This document shows, piece by piece, positions 43,459 to 52,361 of a stretch of DNA of 64,000 nucleotides. Position 1 is the first letter of the stretch; every line of letters begins with the position of its first letter. A program made the position numbers and the translations under genes. Under the pieces are notes generated by a model that saw nothing but the letters and a program-made list of their open reading frames with translations, had not been told where the DNA came from and made no database searches. This DNA comes from Pseudomonas khorasanensis (GTDB lineage Bacteria > Pseudomonadota > Gammaproteobacteria > Pseudomonadales > Pseudomonadaceae): contig NZ_JABWQP020000010.1 in NCBI RefSeq assembly GCF_014268505.2, forward strand, positions 1 to 64,000. Direction: 5' to 3'.

Positions 43459-44433
43459 ATGAGCTGTCAGCACCCATCCGAGCTGGAAGACGCCGAGTTG
43501 AGCCAATCTGTTTTAACTGCAGCCGAAGGCACGTCCTTCAAGGAAAACGCTCACGACGGCTATGCACTCGGCGGTTTCACCTGGTGCCACAGATCGCCCG
43601 ATCCGCAGCGCCCGTTAGTCATCATCAACGCCGCCACTTCGGTACGCTGTCGCCATTACTCGCGTTTCGCGGCCTACCTGTTCGCCAATGGTTTCGATGT
43701 GATCACCTACGACTACCGTGGCATCGGCGAATCGCGCCCCGCCGCAATGAAAGGCCTGAATGCTTCGTGGACCGACTGGGGCGCGCTGGATTTCGAAGCG
43801 ATGCTCAAACGTGCCCAGCGGGAATTTCCCGGTCAGCCGATCGATGTGGTCGGCCACAGCTTCGGCGGGTGCGCGGCCGGTCTGGCCGCATCGGGCAAGG
43901 TAATCCGACGGCTGGTTACCGTCGGGGCGCAGTTCGCTTACTGGCGTGATTACGCGCCCGAACTGCGCTGGCGCATGTTCGGCAAATGGCATGTGATGAT
44001 GCCGCTGCTGACGCTGCTCTGCGGTTATTTCCCCGGCAAGCGCCTCGGCTGGCTGGAAGACACGCCAGCTGGCGTTGTGCACGACTGGAGCACGCCCACC
44101 GCGCGTTACGAACATCGCCCGAGTGGACGCGCATTGATGAAAAAGACCGGCGCCCTGCCCTTCGCCAATGTCGGCGCGCAGATCCTTGCCATCAGCCTCA
44201 GCGACGATCCCTACGGTACGACTGCGGCCGTTGAACGCCTGCTCGACTACTTCAACAACACCGTAAAAACCCACCTGCGCATCGAGCCGCACGACATCGG
44301 CGAACGACAAGTCGGACATTTCGCCTTTTTTCGCAGCGAATACCAAGCCACACTATGGCCCATCGCTCTGACCTGGCTGCAAACCGGCGCACTGGCCGCC
44401 GATACACCCGGCCGACAAGTGCCACGCAGCTGA
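43459..44433 (+). CDS. Alpha/beta hydrolase
   Basis: A 324-residue soluble protein with the alpha/beta hydrolase fold. The nucleophile elbow is 'GHSFGG' (Ser134), preceded by 'VITYDYRGIGESRP', and a late His in 'GHFAFF' is a triad candidate. It has no signal peptide. The family covers esterases, lipases and thioesterases, so the substrate is open. Two paralogous small genes follow 29 nt downstream on the same strand, suggesting one transcript. Confidence 0.85.
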   Translation: MSCQHPSELEDAELSQSVLTAAEGTSFKENAHDGYALGGFTWCHRSPDPQRPLVIINAATSVRCRHYSRFAAYLFANGFDVITYDYRGIGESRPAAMKGLNASWTDWGALDFEAMLKRAQREFPGQPIDVVGHSFGGCAAGLAASGKVIRRLVTVGAQFAYWRDYAPELRWRMFGKWHVMMPLLTLLCGYFPGKRLGWLEDTPAGVVHDWSTPTARYEHRPSGRALMKKTGALPFANVGAQILAISLSDDPYGTTAAVERLLDYFNNTVKTHLRIEPHDIGERQVGHFAFFRSEYQATLWPIALTWLQTGALAADTPGRQVPRS

Positions 44434-44462
44434 GCCCCTCTCAACGCACGACGGAACACATC

Positions 44463-44876
44463 ATGGCCTCCGCCAACAAACAGCAAAAACGCGCCACCCG
44501 GGCCAAAGCCAAGGCCAAGCAAAATCGCACCAAGCGCGCCGAGGCGCCGGTCGAGCTGGATCCGAACGATGACCGCATCGACTTCGAATCGGTGGACCTG
44601 ACCGAACTGTTCAAGAAAATGATCGACGCCGAGAAGATCAGCCAGCAGGCCTTGTGCACCGCGTTCCTTGAAGACCCACTGCTGGAACTGGTCTATGAAC
44701 AGGAAGGCGAAGAAGGCGCAATGGATTTCATCCTCGCCGCGCTGATCGAATATCGCCAGTGGTCACAGGAAACCGACGAGGCCGGCGCGCTGGCATGGAT
44801 CGAGTCCCCGGCTTTCCAGGCAGATTACGTAGCGGCGTCCGATGCGATCGCCGCGCAAACCCAACAGAAGAACTGA
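44463..44876 (+). CDS. Hypothetical protein with Lys/Ala-rich N-terminus (paralogue A)
   Basis: A 137-residue protein. Residues 1-25 are very basic and Lys/Ala/Gln-rich ('MASANKQQKRATRAKAKAKQ'), followed by an acidic helical domain containing 'DLTELFKKMIDAEKISQQAL' and 'ALIEYRQW'. No family name is known to me. The ATG at 44463 matches the start of the next gene, which encodes a clear paralogue. The basic tail could bind RNA, DNA or ribosomes; this is inference. Confidence 0.75.
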   Translation: MASANKQQKRATRAKAKAKQNRTKRAEAPVELDPNDDRIDFESVDLTELFKKMIDAEKISQQALCTAFLEDPLLELVYEQEGEEGAMDFILAALIEYRQWSQETDEAGALAWIESPAFQADYVAASDAIAAQTQQKN

Positions 44877-44882
44877 GCTCCC

Positions 44883-45335
44883 ATGGCATCCCTGAACAAG
44901 CAACAGAAACGCGCCAAACGCGCCAAGGCCAAAGCCAAGCAGATTCGGATGGTCGGGCGCAAACCGCTGGACCAGGACGAAGACCTCGGCCATCTCGCCG
45001 AGCCGATTCCCGACTACACCCTGGCGATGTTCAGCAAAATGCGCGACGCCGAAGCCGTCAGCCGCAACGAGATGCTGCTGACGCTGCTGCGCGAACTGGC
45101 CTTCATCATCGTCGACCACCCTGAACTGCTCGACATGGAAAACGCCGACAACGAAGGCATGGCCGCTACCCACCTGGCCGCCGACATGCTCATCGACTAC
45201 CGCATGTGGGCCGACGGCATGACCATCGAACAAGCCCAGGCATGGCTGAGCGAGCCGCAGTTCATCACCGATTTCGGGGTGGCGCTGGATACTTACGGGA
45301 AGTCGGTGGATACACCGGAAGAAAAGAGCGAATAA
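44883..45335 (+). CDS. Hypothetical protein with Lys/Ala-rich N-terminus (paralogue B)
   Basis: A 150-residue protein, paralogous to the gene 6 nt upstream. It shares 'MAS.NKQQKRA.RAKAKAKQ' at the start, 'M.DAE..S...ML' in the middle and 'IDYRMWADGMTIEQAQAWL' near the end. Most of the difference is in the linker (about 25-45). The pair looks like a tandem duplication. A terminator follows 17 nt after its stop codon. Function unknown. Confidence 0.75.
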   Translation: MASLNKQQKRAKRAKAKAKQIRMVGRKPLDQDEDLGHLAEPIPDYTLAMFSKMRDAEAVSRNEMLLTLLRELAFIIVDHPELLDMENADNEGMAATHLAADMLIDYRMWADGMTIEQAQAWLSEPQFITDFGVALDTYGKSVDTPEEKSE

Positions 45336-45339
45336 ACCC

Positions 45340-45388
45340 AGCTCATAAACAAAAACGGCCGCTAGTCATCACTGACAGCGGCCGTTTT
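45340..45388 (+). repeat. 49-bp direct repeat, left copy (contains a terminator)
   Basis: The block from AGCTCATAAACAAAAACGGC to GCGGCCGTTTT recurs at 46143-46191 with one mismatch (T/A in the loop side). It holds the hairpin AAAACGGCCGCT...AGCGGCCGTTTT and ends in a T-run, so it terminates the paralogue pair. The two copies bracket vapBC. Confidence 0.93.
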
Positions 45389-45438
45389 TTTGTTTGGATG
45401 GCTTAGCTACCCTTTGTCCGATGACATTGTATATCCCG

Positions 45439-45466
45439 TTGACATATCCCAAGCACAACTTATCCT
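45439..45466 (+). promoter_or_regulatory. Candidate vapBC promoter
   Basis: TTGACA (45439-45444) and TATCCT (45461-45466) are 16 nt apart, 35 nt before the vapB ATG. The dyad-like TTGTATATCCC/TTGACATATCCC pair just upstream could be the VapB operator. Confidence 0.55.
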
Positions 45467-45500
45467 GAGGCCATCACAGGATCAGACCCAGAGGTCAAAT

Positions 45501-45731
45501 ATGGAACAGACCACAATTTTCATGAGCAATAGAAGTCAGGCAGTTCGGCTGCCAAAGGCAGTTGCGATGCCCGGCGACGTTAAACGCGTGGAAGTCATTG
45601 CGATTGGCAGAACACGCGTCATTACGCCTGCTGGAGAAAGCTGGGATAGCTGGTTTGATGGCGACAGCGTCAGCCCTGATTTCATGGCTGACCGTGAGCA
45701 ACCCGCTGATCAGGAGCGCGAGTCGTTCTGA
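45501..45731 (+). CDS. vapB: Type II antitoxin VapB
   Basis: A 76-residue antitoxin. The N-terminal AbrB/SpoVT-like DNA-binding part reads 'FMSNRSQAVRLPKAVAMPG', and the acidic C-terminus 'WDSWFDGDSVSPDFMADREQ' is the toxin-wrapping segment. It starts at the ATG at 45501 and overlaps vapC by 1 nt, the usual coupling. The toxin-antitoxin complex normally represses its own promoter. Confidence 0.93.
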   Translation: MEQTTIFMSNRSQAVRLPKAVAMPGDVKRVEVIAIGRTRVITPAGESWDSWFDGDSVSPDFMADREQPADQERESF

Positions 45732-46138
45732 TGATCAAATACATGCTAGATACAAACATCTGCATCTTCACCATCAAGAACAAACCACAGGTTGTCCGGG
45801 AAGCTTTCAATCGACATTCCGGGCAATTGTGCATCAGCGCTATCACGCTTATGGAGCTTATTTATGGTGCTGAAAAGTCCGCGGCCCCGGAAAAGAATCT
45901 GGCGATCGTCGAAGGTTTCGTTGCGCGATTGGAAGTCTTGCCTTTCGACAATGACGCAGCCGCACAGACCGGGATGATTCGATCTGAACTTGCGAAAGCG
46001 GGAACACCGATTGGGCCGTACGACCAAATGATCGCAGGCCACGCGCGGTCACTTGGACTTATCGGCGTCACGAACAATGTGCGGGAATTTGAACGTGTTT
46101 CCGGATTGCGTATTGTGGACTGGGTTCATCCCGACTGA
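45731..46138 (+). CDS. vapC: VapC-type PIN-domain toxin ribonuclease
   Basis: A 135-residue PIN domain with acidic residues Asp7 ('YMLDTNI'), Glu42 ('ITLMELIYG') and Asp98 ('GPYDQMIAGHA') and the 'TNN' loop at 114-116. VapC toxins cleave initiator tRNA or rRNA; the target here is not known. The module lies between two copies of a 49-bp repeat. Confidence 0.95.
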   Translation: MIKYMLDTNICIFTIKNKPQVVREAFNRHSGQLCISAITLMELIYGAEKSAAPEKNLAIVEGFVARLEVLPFDNDAAAQTGMIRSELAKAGTPIGPYDQMIAGHARSLGLIGVTNNVREFERVSGLRIVDWVHPD

Positions 46139-46142
46139 GCAA

Positions 46143-46191
46143 AGCTCATAAACAAAAACGGCCGCAAGTCATCACTGACAGCGGCCGTTTT
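46143..46191. repeat. 49-bp direct repeat, right copy (contains a terminator)
   Basis: One-mismatch copy of 45340-45388. Its hairpin lies between the vapC stop and the convergent stop of the permease at 46209, and the A-run and T-run on its two sides allow termination in both directions. Confidence 0.93.
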
Positions 46192-46208
46192 ACATCACGC
46201 GTTACAAC

Positions 46209-47600
46209 TCAGTTCAAAACAACAGCACCACGCTTCTCCAGCTTGCGACGGCGTGACACCAGCAGTCCGGCAGCGACCACCATCAGGCTCAGCAAGCCTG
46301 TGGCGAGGATTTCCACGCGGTGAGCTTCCTGGAACAGCATGATGGTCAGCGCGGCGATGATGAAGATGATCACCGCCCAGGTCAGGCCCGGAAACAGCCA
46401 CATGCTGAAGACGATCTTCTCGCCGCGCGCCATGCGCTGCTTGCGCATACGCAGTTGCGAGAATGCGATCACCAGGTACACCAGCAGGGCGATGGCGCCG
46501 GAGCTGGCCAGCAAAAATTCAAACACCGCTGCCGGAGCCACATAGTTGGCGAATGTGCACAGAAATGCTGCGCCGGTGGACAGCATCACCGCCCAGTAAG
46601 GCGTACCGCTTTTGTTGGTGCGGGTCGACATGGCTGGGGCATCGCCGCGCTTGCCCAGAGAAAACAGCATCCGCGACGAGGTGTAGAGCGCCGAGTTCAG
46701 GCAGCTGGTGACAGCGACCAGAACCACGATGTCGACGATCATCTTGGCGTTGGAAATGCCCATGCGCTCAAGCACAGTCTGGTAGGAGCCAAGGCTGGCC
46801 AGCATAGGGTCGTTCCACGGTACCAGCGCTACGACGATGAAGATCGAGACAAGGTAGAACAGGCCGATCCGCCAGATCACCGAGTTCGTGGCCTTGGAAA
46901 TCTGCTTGCCCGGTTCCTTCGATTCCGCCGCCGCAATGGTGACGATTTCGGTGCCCATGAACGAGAACATGGTGGTCAGGATCGCCCCCAACACCGCGCC
47001 CATGCCGTTGGGCAGGAAGCCGCCGCTGTCGAACAGGTGCGAAACGCCGCTGACCTGGCTGGTCGGCAGGAAACCGAAAATAGCCGCGAGACCGAGGCCG
47101 ATAAATCCAATAATCGCCAACACCTTGATCAGCGCGAACCAGAACTCGAACTCGCCGTAATTCTTCACGCTGAACAGGTTGGTCACGGTCAGCAGCAGGG
47201 TGATGACCAACGCAAGGGCCCAGATGTCCACGCCCGGGAACCACGCGTGCAGGATCGTCGCGGCGGCGTTGGCTTCCAACGGAATTACCAATACCCAAAA
47301 CCACCAGTACAACCAGCCGATGGTGAAACCGGCCCAATGGCCGATGGCACGGTCAGCGTAAGTCGAAAACGAGCCGGTGTCCGGCGAGGCCACGGCCATT
47401 TCGCCGAGCATGCGCATCACCAACACCACCAAAGTACCGGCAGCGGCGTAGGCCAGTAGCACGGCCGGGCCGGCGGCAGCGATGGCGTGGCCGGAGCCGA
47501 CGAACAGACCGGCGCCGATCACACCGGCGATCGACAACATGGTCACATGACGCGGTTTGAGCCCCTGTTCGAGGCCTGTGGAGCTTGGGGTACTGCTCAT
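46209..47600 (-). CDS. APC-family amino acid permease, GabP-like
   Basis: A 463-residue permease with 12 TM helices. 'LSIAGVIGAGLFVGSG' near residue 25 is the APC substrate-backbone motif, and 'EMAVASPDTGSFSTYADRAIG' is typical of the GabP/AnsP group. The likely cargo is GABA or a related amino acid, but alternatives exist within the family. The start at 47600 (MSSTPSS) leaves a short N-terminal tail. It is convergent with vapBC. Confidence 0.88.
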   Translation of the reverse strand: MSSTPSSTGLEQGLKPRHVTMLSIAGVIGAGLFVGSGHAIAAAGPAVLLAYAAAGTLVVLVMRMLGEMAVASPDTGSFSTYADRAIGHWAGFTIGWLYWWFWVLVIPLEANAAATILHAWFPGVDIWALALVITLLLTVTNLFSVKNYGEFEFWFALIKVLAIIGFIGLGLAAIFGFLPTSQVSGVSHLFDSGGFLPNGMGAVLGAILTTMFSFMGTEIVTIAAAESKEPGKQISKATNSVIWRIGLFYLVSIFIVVALVPWNDPMLASLGSYQTVLERMGISNAKMIVDIVVLVAVTSCLNSALYTSSRMLFSLGKRGDAPAMSTRTNKSGTPYWAVMLSTGAAFLCTFANYVAPAAVFEFLLASSGAIALLVYLVIAFSQLRMRKQRMARGEKIVFSMWLFPGLTWAVIIFIIAALTIMLFQEAHRVEILATGLLSLMVVAAGLLVSRRRKLEKRGAVVLN

Positions 47601-48154
47601 AGAGACTACCTTTGCAAGGAAAGCGAGTGCATCCGGCCGGTCTGGATTTCCTTCTCGTAAAAAGAATCCAACGGGCTGTTCCTTATTCTGCACGCAATAT
47701 TTACGCCAAAATGTTTCAAGTCCTTGGCATCGCGGGACTTGCTGGCGATCGCGGCGATCAGCGCAAGTCCTTGAGTTTAATGGCGATTCGCCAGAGCGTT
47801 ACCCTGCGACTCACTTTGAAGGACGAATCAGTGCACCGGAAACACACAGAAAAAGTGCGAGATGCACAATAAAAGGGCGAATGAGGAACGTTCGGCCGGA
47901 TAGCGCTTCCAACACCCCGCCAAAGCTGGCAACATCGCGCCTTTTTTTACGCGACACCCACGGGCTTGCACGATCAAACACCCGTTCGGTTGTTGATGGG
48001 GCGACAGTCTGCTGTGCCGATGCGACAACCTGCCACATGCCACCCGTTTACCGCTCGTAGCGCTGTTGGCTGCCATTGAAACGCTATGCTAGCTTGGCCG
48101 CCTCGCCAGGAAGGCCCGCCAACAGCAGGAGCGCAACATATATGAGGAACGCAC
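47601..48154. other. Intergenic region between the divergent permease and ABC transporter genes
   Basis: 554 bp with no supported gene. It must hold the promoters of both units. GAGGAA at 48144-48149 is the RBS of the ATPase gene. A six-codon frame starting at 48142 overlaps that start; nothing suggests it is real. No sigma-54 box was seen. Confidence 0.5.
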
Positions 48155-48928
48155 ATGGCTGAGGCCACGCCCGCGCTTGAAATCCGCAACTTGCACAAAC
48201 GCTACGGACAGCTTGAGGTGCTCAAAGGTATCTCGCTGACCGCCCGCGACGGCGATGTGATCTCGATCCTCGGTTCCTCCGGTTCCGGCAAGTCCACGTT
48301 CCTGCGTTGCATCAACCTGTTGGAAAACCCGCACCAGGGCCAGATCCTGGTGGCCGGTGAAGAACTCAAACTCAAAGCCGCCAAGAATGGCGAACTGGTT
48401 GCCGCCGACGGCAAGCAGATCAACCGCCTGCGTTCCGAGATTGGTTTTGTATTTCAAAACTTTAATCTGTGGCCGCACATGAGCGTGCTCGACAACATCA
48501 TCGAGGCCCCGCGCCGCGTGCTCGGTCAGAGCAAGGCCGAAGCCATCGAAGTCGCCGAAGCCCTGCTGGCCAAGGTCGGCATCGCCGACAAGCGCCACGC
48601 CTACCCGGCGCAACTGTCCGGTGGTCAGCAACAACGCGCCGCCATCGCACGTACGCTGGCAATGCAGCCGAAGGTGATCCTGTTCGACGAACCCACCTCG
48701 GCGCTTGACCCGGAAATGGTTCAGGAAGTACTTAGTGTCATCCGCGCATTGGCCGAGGAAGGCCGCACCATGCTGCTCGTGACCCACGAAATGGGCTTTG
48801 CCCGTCAGGTCTCCAGCGAAGTGGTGTTCCTTCACCAGGGCCTGGTAGAAGAGCAAGGATCGCCACAGCAGGTGTTCGACAACCCGCTTTCGGCGCGCTG
48901 CAAACAATTCATGTCCAGCAACCGCTAA
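48155..48928 (+). CDS. Basic amino acid ABC transporter, ATP-binding protein (HisP-type)
   Basis: A 257-residue ABC ATPase with Walker A 'GSSGSGKST', signature 'LSGGQQQR', Walker B 'VILFDEPTSALD' and H-loop 'LVTHEMG'. The insertion near residues 65-90 ('ELKLKAAKNGELVAADGKQ') is typical of the HisP/AotP/OccP subgroup for histidine, arginine and ornithine. First gene of an operon with a binding protein, two permeases and a methyltransferase. Confidence 0.94.
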   Translation: MAEATPALEIRNLHKRYGQLEVLKGISLTARDGDVISILGSSGSGKSTFLRCINLLENPHQGQILVAGEELKLKAAKNGELVAADGKQINRLRSEIGFVFQNFNLWPHMSVLDNIIEAPRRVLGQSKAEAIEVAEALLAKVGIADKRHAYPAQLSGGQQQRAAIARTLAMQPKVILFDEPTSALDPEMVQEVLSVIRALAEEGRTMLLVTHEMGFARQVSSEVVFLHQGLVEEQGSPQQVFDNPLSARCKQFMSSNR

Positions 48929-48941
48929 CGGAGCAACATGC

Positions 48942-49688
48942 ATGCAGAACTATAAAAAGGTCTTCCTGGCCGCAGCCGTCACCCTCGCATTCAGCGCCGG
49001 TGCCATGGCTGAAACCCTGAAGATGGGCATCGAAGCGGCTTACCCGCCGTTCAACAACAAAGACGCCAGCGGCAACGTGGTCGGCTTCGACAAGGAAATC
49101 GGCGACGCCCTGTGCGCGAAGATGAAAGTCGAGTGCACCGTGGTCACCTCCGACTGGGACGGCATTATCCCGGCCTTGAACGCGAAGAAGTTCGACTTCC
49201 TGATTTCCTCGATGTCGATCACCGACGAGCGCAAGGGCGCGGTGGATTTCACCGACCCGTACTACTCGAACAAGCTGCAATTCATCGCGCCGAAGGACAA
49301 AGAGTTCAAGACCGACAAGGACTCGCTCAAAGGCAAAGTGATCGGCGCCCAGCGCGCGACCCTCGCCGGTACCTTCATGGAAGACAACATGCCGGACGTC
49401 GAAGTGAAACTCTACGACACCCAGGAAAACGCTTATCTGGACCTGACTTCCGGTCGTCTCGACGGCATCCTGGCTGACAAGTACGTCAACTACGAGTGGC
49501 TGAAAAGCGACGCCGGCAAAGCCTACGAATTCAAGGGCGACCCGGTGGAAGAAAGCGACAAGATTGGCATCGCTGTACGAAAAGGCGACCCGATCCGCGC
49601 GAAGCTGAACGCTGCACTGAAGGAAATCGTCGCTGACGGTACCTACAAGAAAATCAACGACAAGTACTTCCCGTTCAGCATCTATTGA
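48942..49688 (+). CDS. Lysine/arginine/ornithine/histidine-type periplasmic binding protein
   Basis: A 248-residue secreted binding protein (signal cleaved after 'GAMA', about 23). 'LKMGIEAAYPPFNNKDASG' and 'VVGFDKEIGDALC' match the HisJ/ArgT/AotJ family, including the acidic residues that hold the ligand side chain. It follows the ATPase gene by 13 nt. The ligand is inferred to be a basic amino acid. Confidence 0.93.
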   Translation: MQNYKKVFLAAAVTLAFSAGAMAETLKMGIEAAYPPFNNKDASGNVVGFDKEIGDALCAKMKVECTVVTSDWDGIIPALNAKKFDFLISSMSITDERKGAVDFTDPYYSNKLQFIAPKDKEFKTDKDSLKGKVIGAQRATLAGTFMEDNMPDVEVKLYDTQENAYLDLTSGRLDGILADKYVNYEWLKSDAGKAYEFKGDPVEESDKIGIAVRKGDPIRAKLNAALKEIVADGTYKKINDKYFPFSIY

Positions 49689-49699
49689 TCTGACCTGCG

Positions 49700-49738
49700 G
49701 GACCGGCGCCGGGATCTGACGGCGCCGCTCCCGGCCTT
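49700..49738 (+). other. GC-rich hairpin between the binding-protein and permease genes
   Basis: CGGCGCCG occurs twice 9-10 nt apart and is self-complementary, with CCGGGA/TCCCGG arms around it. Such intercistronic stems often protect the upstream message and give the binding protein its excess over the permeases. Confidence 0.5.
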
Positions 49739-49763
49739 GCCTGCCCGATTTGAACAGAAATCC

Positions 49764-50459
49764 ATGATTATCGACCTCTACGGATTCGGCCCGGCGCTCG
49801 CCGCTGGCGCGCTGATGACCGTCAAACTGGCTCTCACGGCATTGTGCCTGGGGCTGGTACTCGGTCTGCTCGGCGCCTTGGCCAAGACTTCCCCATACAA
49901 GCCGCTGCAATGGCTTGGCGGCTTTTACTCCACCCTGGTGCGCGGCATCCCGGAATTGCTCTGGGTGCTGTTGATCTACTTCGGTACGGTCAACCTCATG
50001 CGCACGCTCGGTGAGTTTTTCGGCAATCCCGAATTGGAACTCAGCGCCTTCACCGCCGGCGTCATCGCCCTGGGCCTGTGCTTCGGCGCCTACGCGACGG
50101 AAGTGTTTCGCGGCGCAATCCTTGCCATTCCAAAGGGTCATAGTGAGGCTGGCGTGGCACTGGGCCTGTCGAAATGGCGGATCTTCACCCGTTTGATCAT
50201 GCCGCAGATGTGGCGCATCGCCCTGCCGGGACTGGGCAATCTGTTCATGATCCTGATGAAGGACACCGCACTGGTTTCGGTCATCGGCCTGGAAGAAATC
50301 ATGCGTCACGCGCAAATCGGCGTGACCGTGTCGAAACAGCCGTTCACCTTCTATATGGTCGCCGCGCTCATGTACCTGGGCCTGACGGTGCTGGCCATGA
50401 CCGGCATGCACTTCCTGGAAAAACGCGCCGCACGCGGCTTCGCAAGGAGCGCCCAATGA
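49764..50459 (+). CDS. ABC transporter permease, HisQ-type
   Basis: A 231-residue inner-membrane permease with five TM helices and the EAA loop 'KGHSEAGVALGLSKWRIFTRLIMPQ' (in part). 'YGFGPALAAGALMTVKLAL' at the start is typical of HisQ/AotQ. It overlaps the second permease by 4 nt. Confidence 0.93.
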   Translation: MIIDLYGFGPALAAGALMTVKLALTALCLGLVLGLLGALAKTSPYKPLQWLGGFYSTLVRGIPELLWVLLIYFGTVNLMRTLGEFFGNPELELSAFTAGVIALGLCFGAYATEVFRGAILAIPKGHSEAGVALGLSKWRIFTRLIMPQMWRIALPGLGNLFMILMKDTALVSVIGLEEIMRHAQIGVTVSKQPFTFYMVAALMYLGLTVLAMTGMHFLEKRAARGFARSAQ

Positions 50460-51145
50460 ACTGGGAAGTCATCATCAAATGGCTGCCAAAACTGGCCCAA
50501 GGTGCGACCCTGACCCTGGAACTGGTGGCCATCGCCGTGATTGCCGGCTTGCTGCTGGCCATACCGCTGGGCATCGCGCGCTCTTCTAAGCTGTGGTACG
50601 TGCGCGCTTTGCCCTACGCCTACATCTTCTTTTTCCGTGGCACACCGTTACTGGTTCAGCTGTTTCTGGTCTATTACGGACTGGCGCAGTTCGACGCGAT
50701 CCGTAACAGCGCGATGTGGCCGTACCTGCGCGATCCGTTCTGGTGCGCCACGGCGACCATGACGCTGCACACCGCGGCCTACATCGCCGAGATCCTGCGC
50801 GGCGCGATCCAGGCCATTCCGCCTGGCGAAATCGAGGCCGCACGGGCCTTGGGCATGTCCAAACCCAAAGCGATGTTCTACATCATCCTGCCGCGCGCGG
50901 CGCGCATCGGCCTGCCCGCCTACAGCAACGAAGTGATCCTGATGCTCAAGGCCAGCGCCCTGGCCAGTACCGTGACCCTGCTGGAACTGACCGGCATGGC
51001 CCGCACGATCATTGCCCGCACCTATTTGCCGGTGGAGATCTTCTTTGCCGCCGGTGTGTTTTATCTGGTGATGGCTTACGTGCTGGTGCGCGGCTTCAAG
51101 CTGCTGGAGCGCTGGCTGCGCGTCGATGCCTGCCAAGGCCGCTGA
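50456..51145 (+). CDS. ABC transporter permease, HisM-type
   Basis: A 229-residue partner permease with five TM helices and EAA loop 'PPGEIEAARALGMSKPKAMFYIILPRA' (in outline). 'FFFRGTPLLVQLFLVYYGL' marks the HisM/AotM subgroup. The next gene, a methyltransferase, starts 20 nt inside its 3' end. Confidence 0.93.
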   Translation: MNWEVIIKWLPKLAQGATLTLELVAIAVIAGLLLAIPLGIARSSKLWYVRALPYAYIFFFRGTPLLVQLFLVYYGLAQFDAIRNSAMWPYLRDPFWCATATMTLHTAAYIAEILRGAIQAIPPGEIEAARALGMSKPKAMFYIILPRAARIGLPAYSNEVILMLKASALASTVTLLELTGMARTIIARTYLPVEIFFAAGVFYLVMAYVLVRGFKLLERWLRVDACQGR

Positions 51146-52361
51146 AACTGCCCACGTGCTGACGGGCGAGGAACTACTCGCCCGCTTCACAGCGCTGAAT
51201 GCTTTTTTGGTTGAGCATCAGGCGCTGTGGAAACCCCGGCCTTTTACGCATCTGCAACTTCCCTGGGAAGCGTCCTACCCGGAGTTGGCCTTATGGCTAC
51301 GTAGGCGATCGCTGGAACAGGCGGAAAACGTTCACAACCAACCTACTGAACTTGCCGATGCGCCAGAGCCATTCGCTTCACTGGCGCTGTTGTCGGCTGA
51401 ACTGAGTTCGGTAGGCGAATTGCCGACGCATGCGCTTGAAGTCGCCACCCATCGTTTGAATGTCGATGTGCCGGGCCGCAAGTGGCAACAAATCGAGGCG
51501 TTCGCCAGTCGTTTGCCATTCGCCTCGCCGTCGACCCACTGGCTGGACTGGTGCTCAGGCAAGGGCCACCTCGGGCGACGGTTGCTGAGTGAAAGGCAGC
51601 AACTGACCTGCATCGAATACGACCCTGCGTTGGTCGCCAGCGGCCAGGCGTTGAGTCAGCGTCATCATTTGTATGCGCTGCATATCGAGCAAGATGTGCT
51701 CGCCGAAAACGCTTCAGACGTATTGAACGCAGCTCATACCCCAGTCGCCCTCCACGCATGCGGTGACCTGCATGTACGGCTGATGCAGCTGGCCAGCGCA
51801 GCCGGATGCAAGCAAATGGCGATCGCCCCGTGCTGCTACAACCGTATCAGCCGCGACGAATATCAAGCGTTATCCTCGGCCGGCCGGCGATCGGTCCTAC
51901 AGCTATCGCTGGAAGATCTGGCTCTGCCCATGAGCGAAACCGTCACCGCCGGTGCAAGAGTCCGACGTCAGCGCGACACCTCCATGGCCCGACGCCTGGC
52001 CTTCGATTTGCTGCAACGAGAATTGCGCGGCATCGACGAGTACCTGCCCACCCCGTCGCTGCCGAGTGCGTGGCTGGATAAGCCGTTCGCCGATTACTGT
52101 CAGGAACTGGCAGCGCTGAAAGACCTACCCACGGTCGGTTCGCCAGACTGGAAAGCGCTGGAAGCCGCCGGCTGGCAGCGTCTGGCCGAAGTCCGCAATC
52201 TGGAGCTGCTACGCGGACTTTTCCGACGACCACTGGAGCTCTGGCTAAACCTCGATCGCGCACTTTTCCTCGCCGAGCAGTGCTACGACGTGCGCCTGGG
52301 CACCTTCTGCGAAACACCGCTCACACCGCGCAACTTGATGCTCTTGGCCGAACGCCAATAA
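51126..52361 (+). CDS. Class I SAM-dependent methyltransferase linked to the transporter
   Basis: A 411-residue protein with the SAM motif I 'LDWCSGKGHLGR' near residue 140 and acidic motif II 'CIEYDP'. A helical domain precedes the methyltransferase core, and 'VALHACGDLHVRL' with 'APCCYNRI' follows. The last motifs resemble the 'methyltransferase domain 32' group. Its start lies 20 nt inside the permease gene, so it is co-translated with the transporter. The substrate is unknown. Confidence 0.82.
   Translation: MPAKAAETAHVLTGEELLARFTALNAFLVEHQALWKPRPFTHLQLPWEASYPELALWLRRRSLEQAENVHNQPTELADAPEPFASLALLSAELSSVGELPTHALEVATHRLNVDVPGRKWQQIEAFASRLPFASPSTHWLDWCSGKGHLGRRLLSERQQLTCIEYDPALVASGQALSQRHHLYALHIEQDVLAENASDVLNAAHTPVALHACGDLHVRLMQLASAAGCKQMAIAPCCYNRISRDEYQALSSAGRRSVLQLSLEDLALPMSETVTAGARVRRQRDTSMARRLAFDLLQRELRGIDEYLPTPSLPSAWLDKPFADYCQELAALKDLPTVGSPDWKALEAAGWQRLAEVRNLELLRGLFRRPLELWLNLDRALFLAEQCYDVRLGTFCETPLTPRNLMLLAERQ

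Noticed and set aside
48142..48162. Six-codon upstream ORF controlling the ABC transporter ATPase gene
   Set aside because: Its ATG lies in the RBS region of the real start and it has no RBS of its own.
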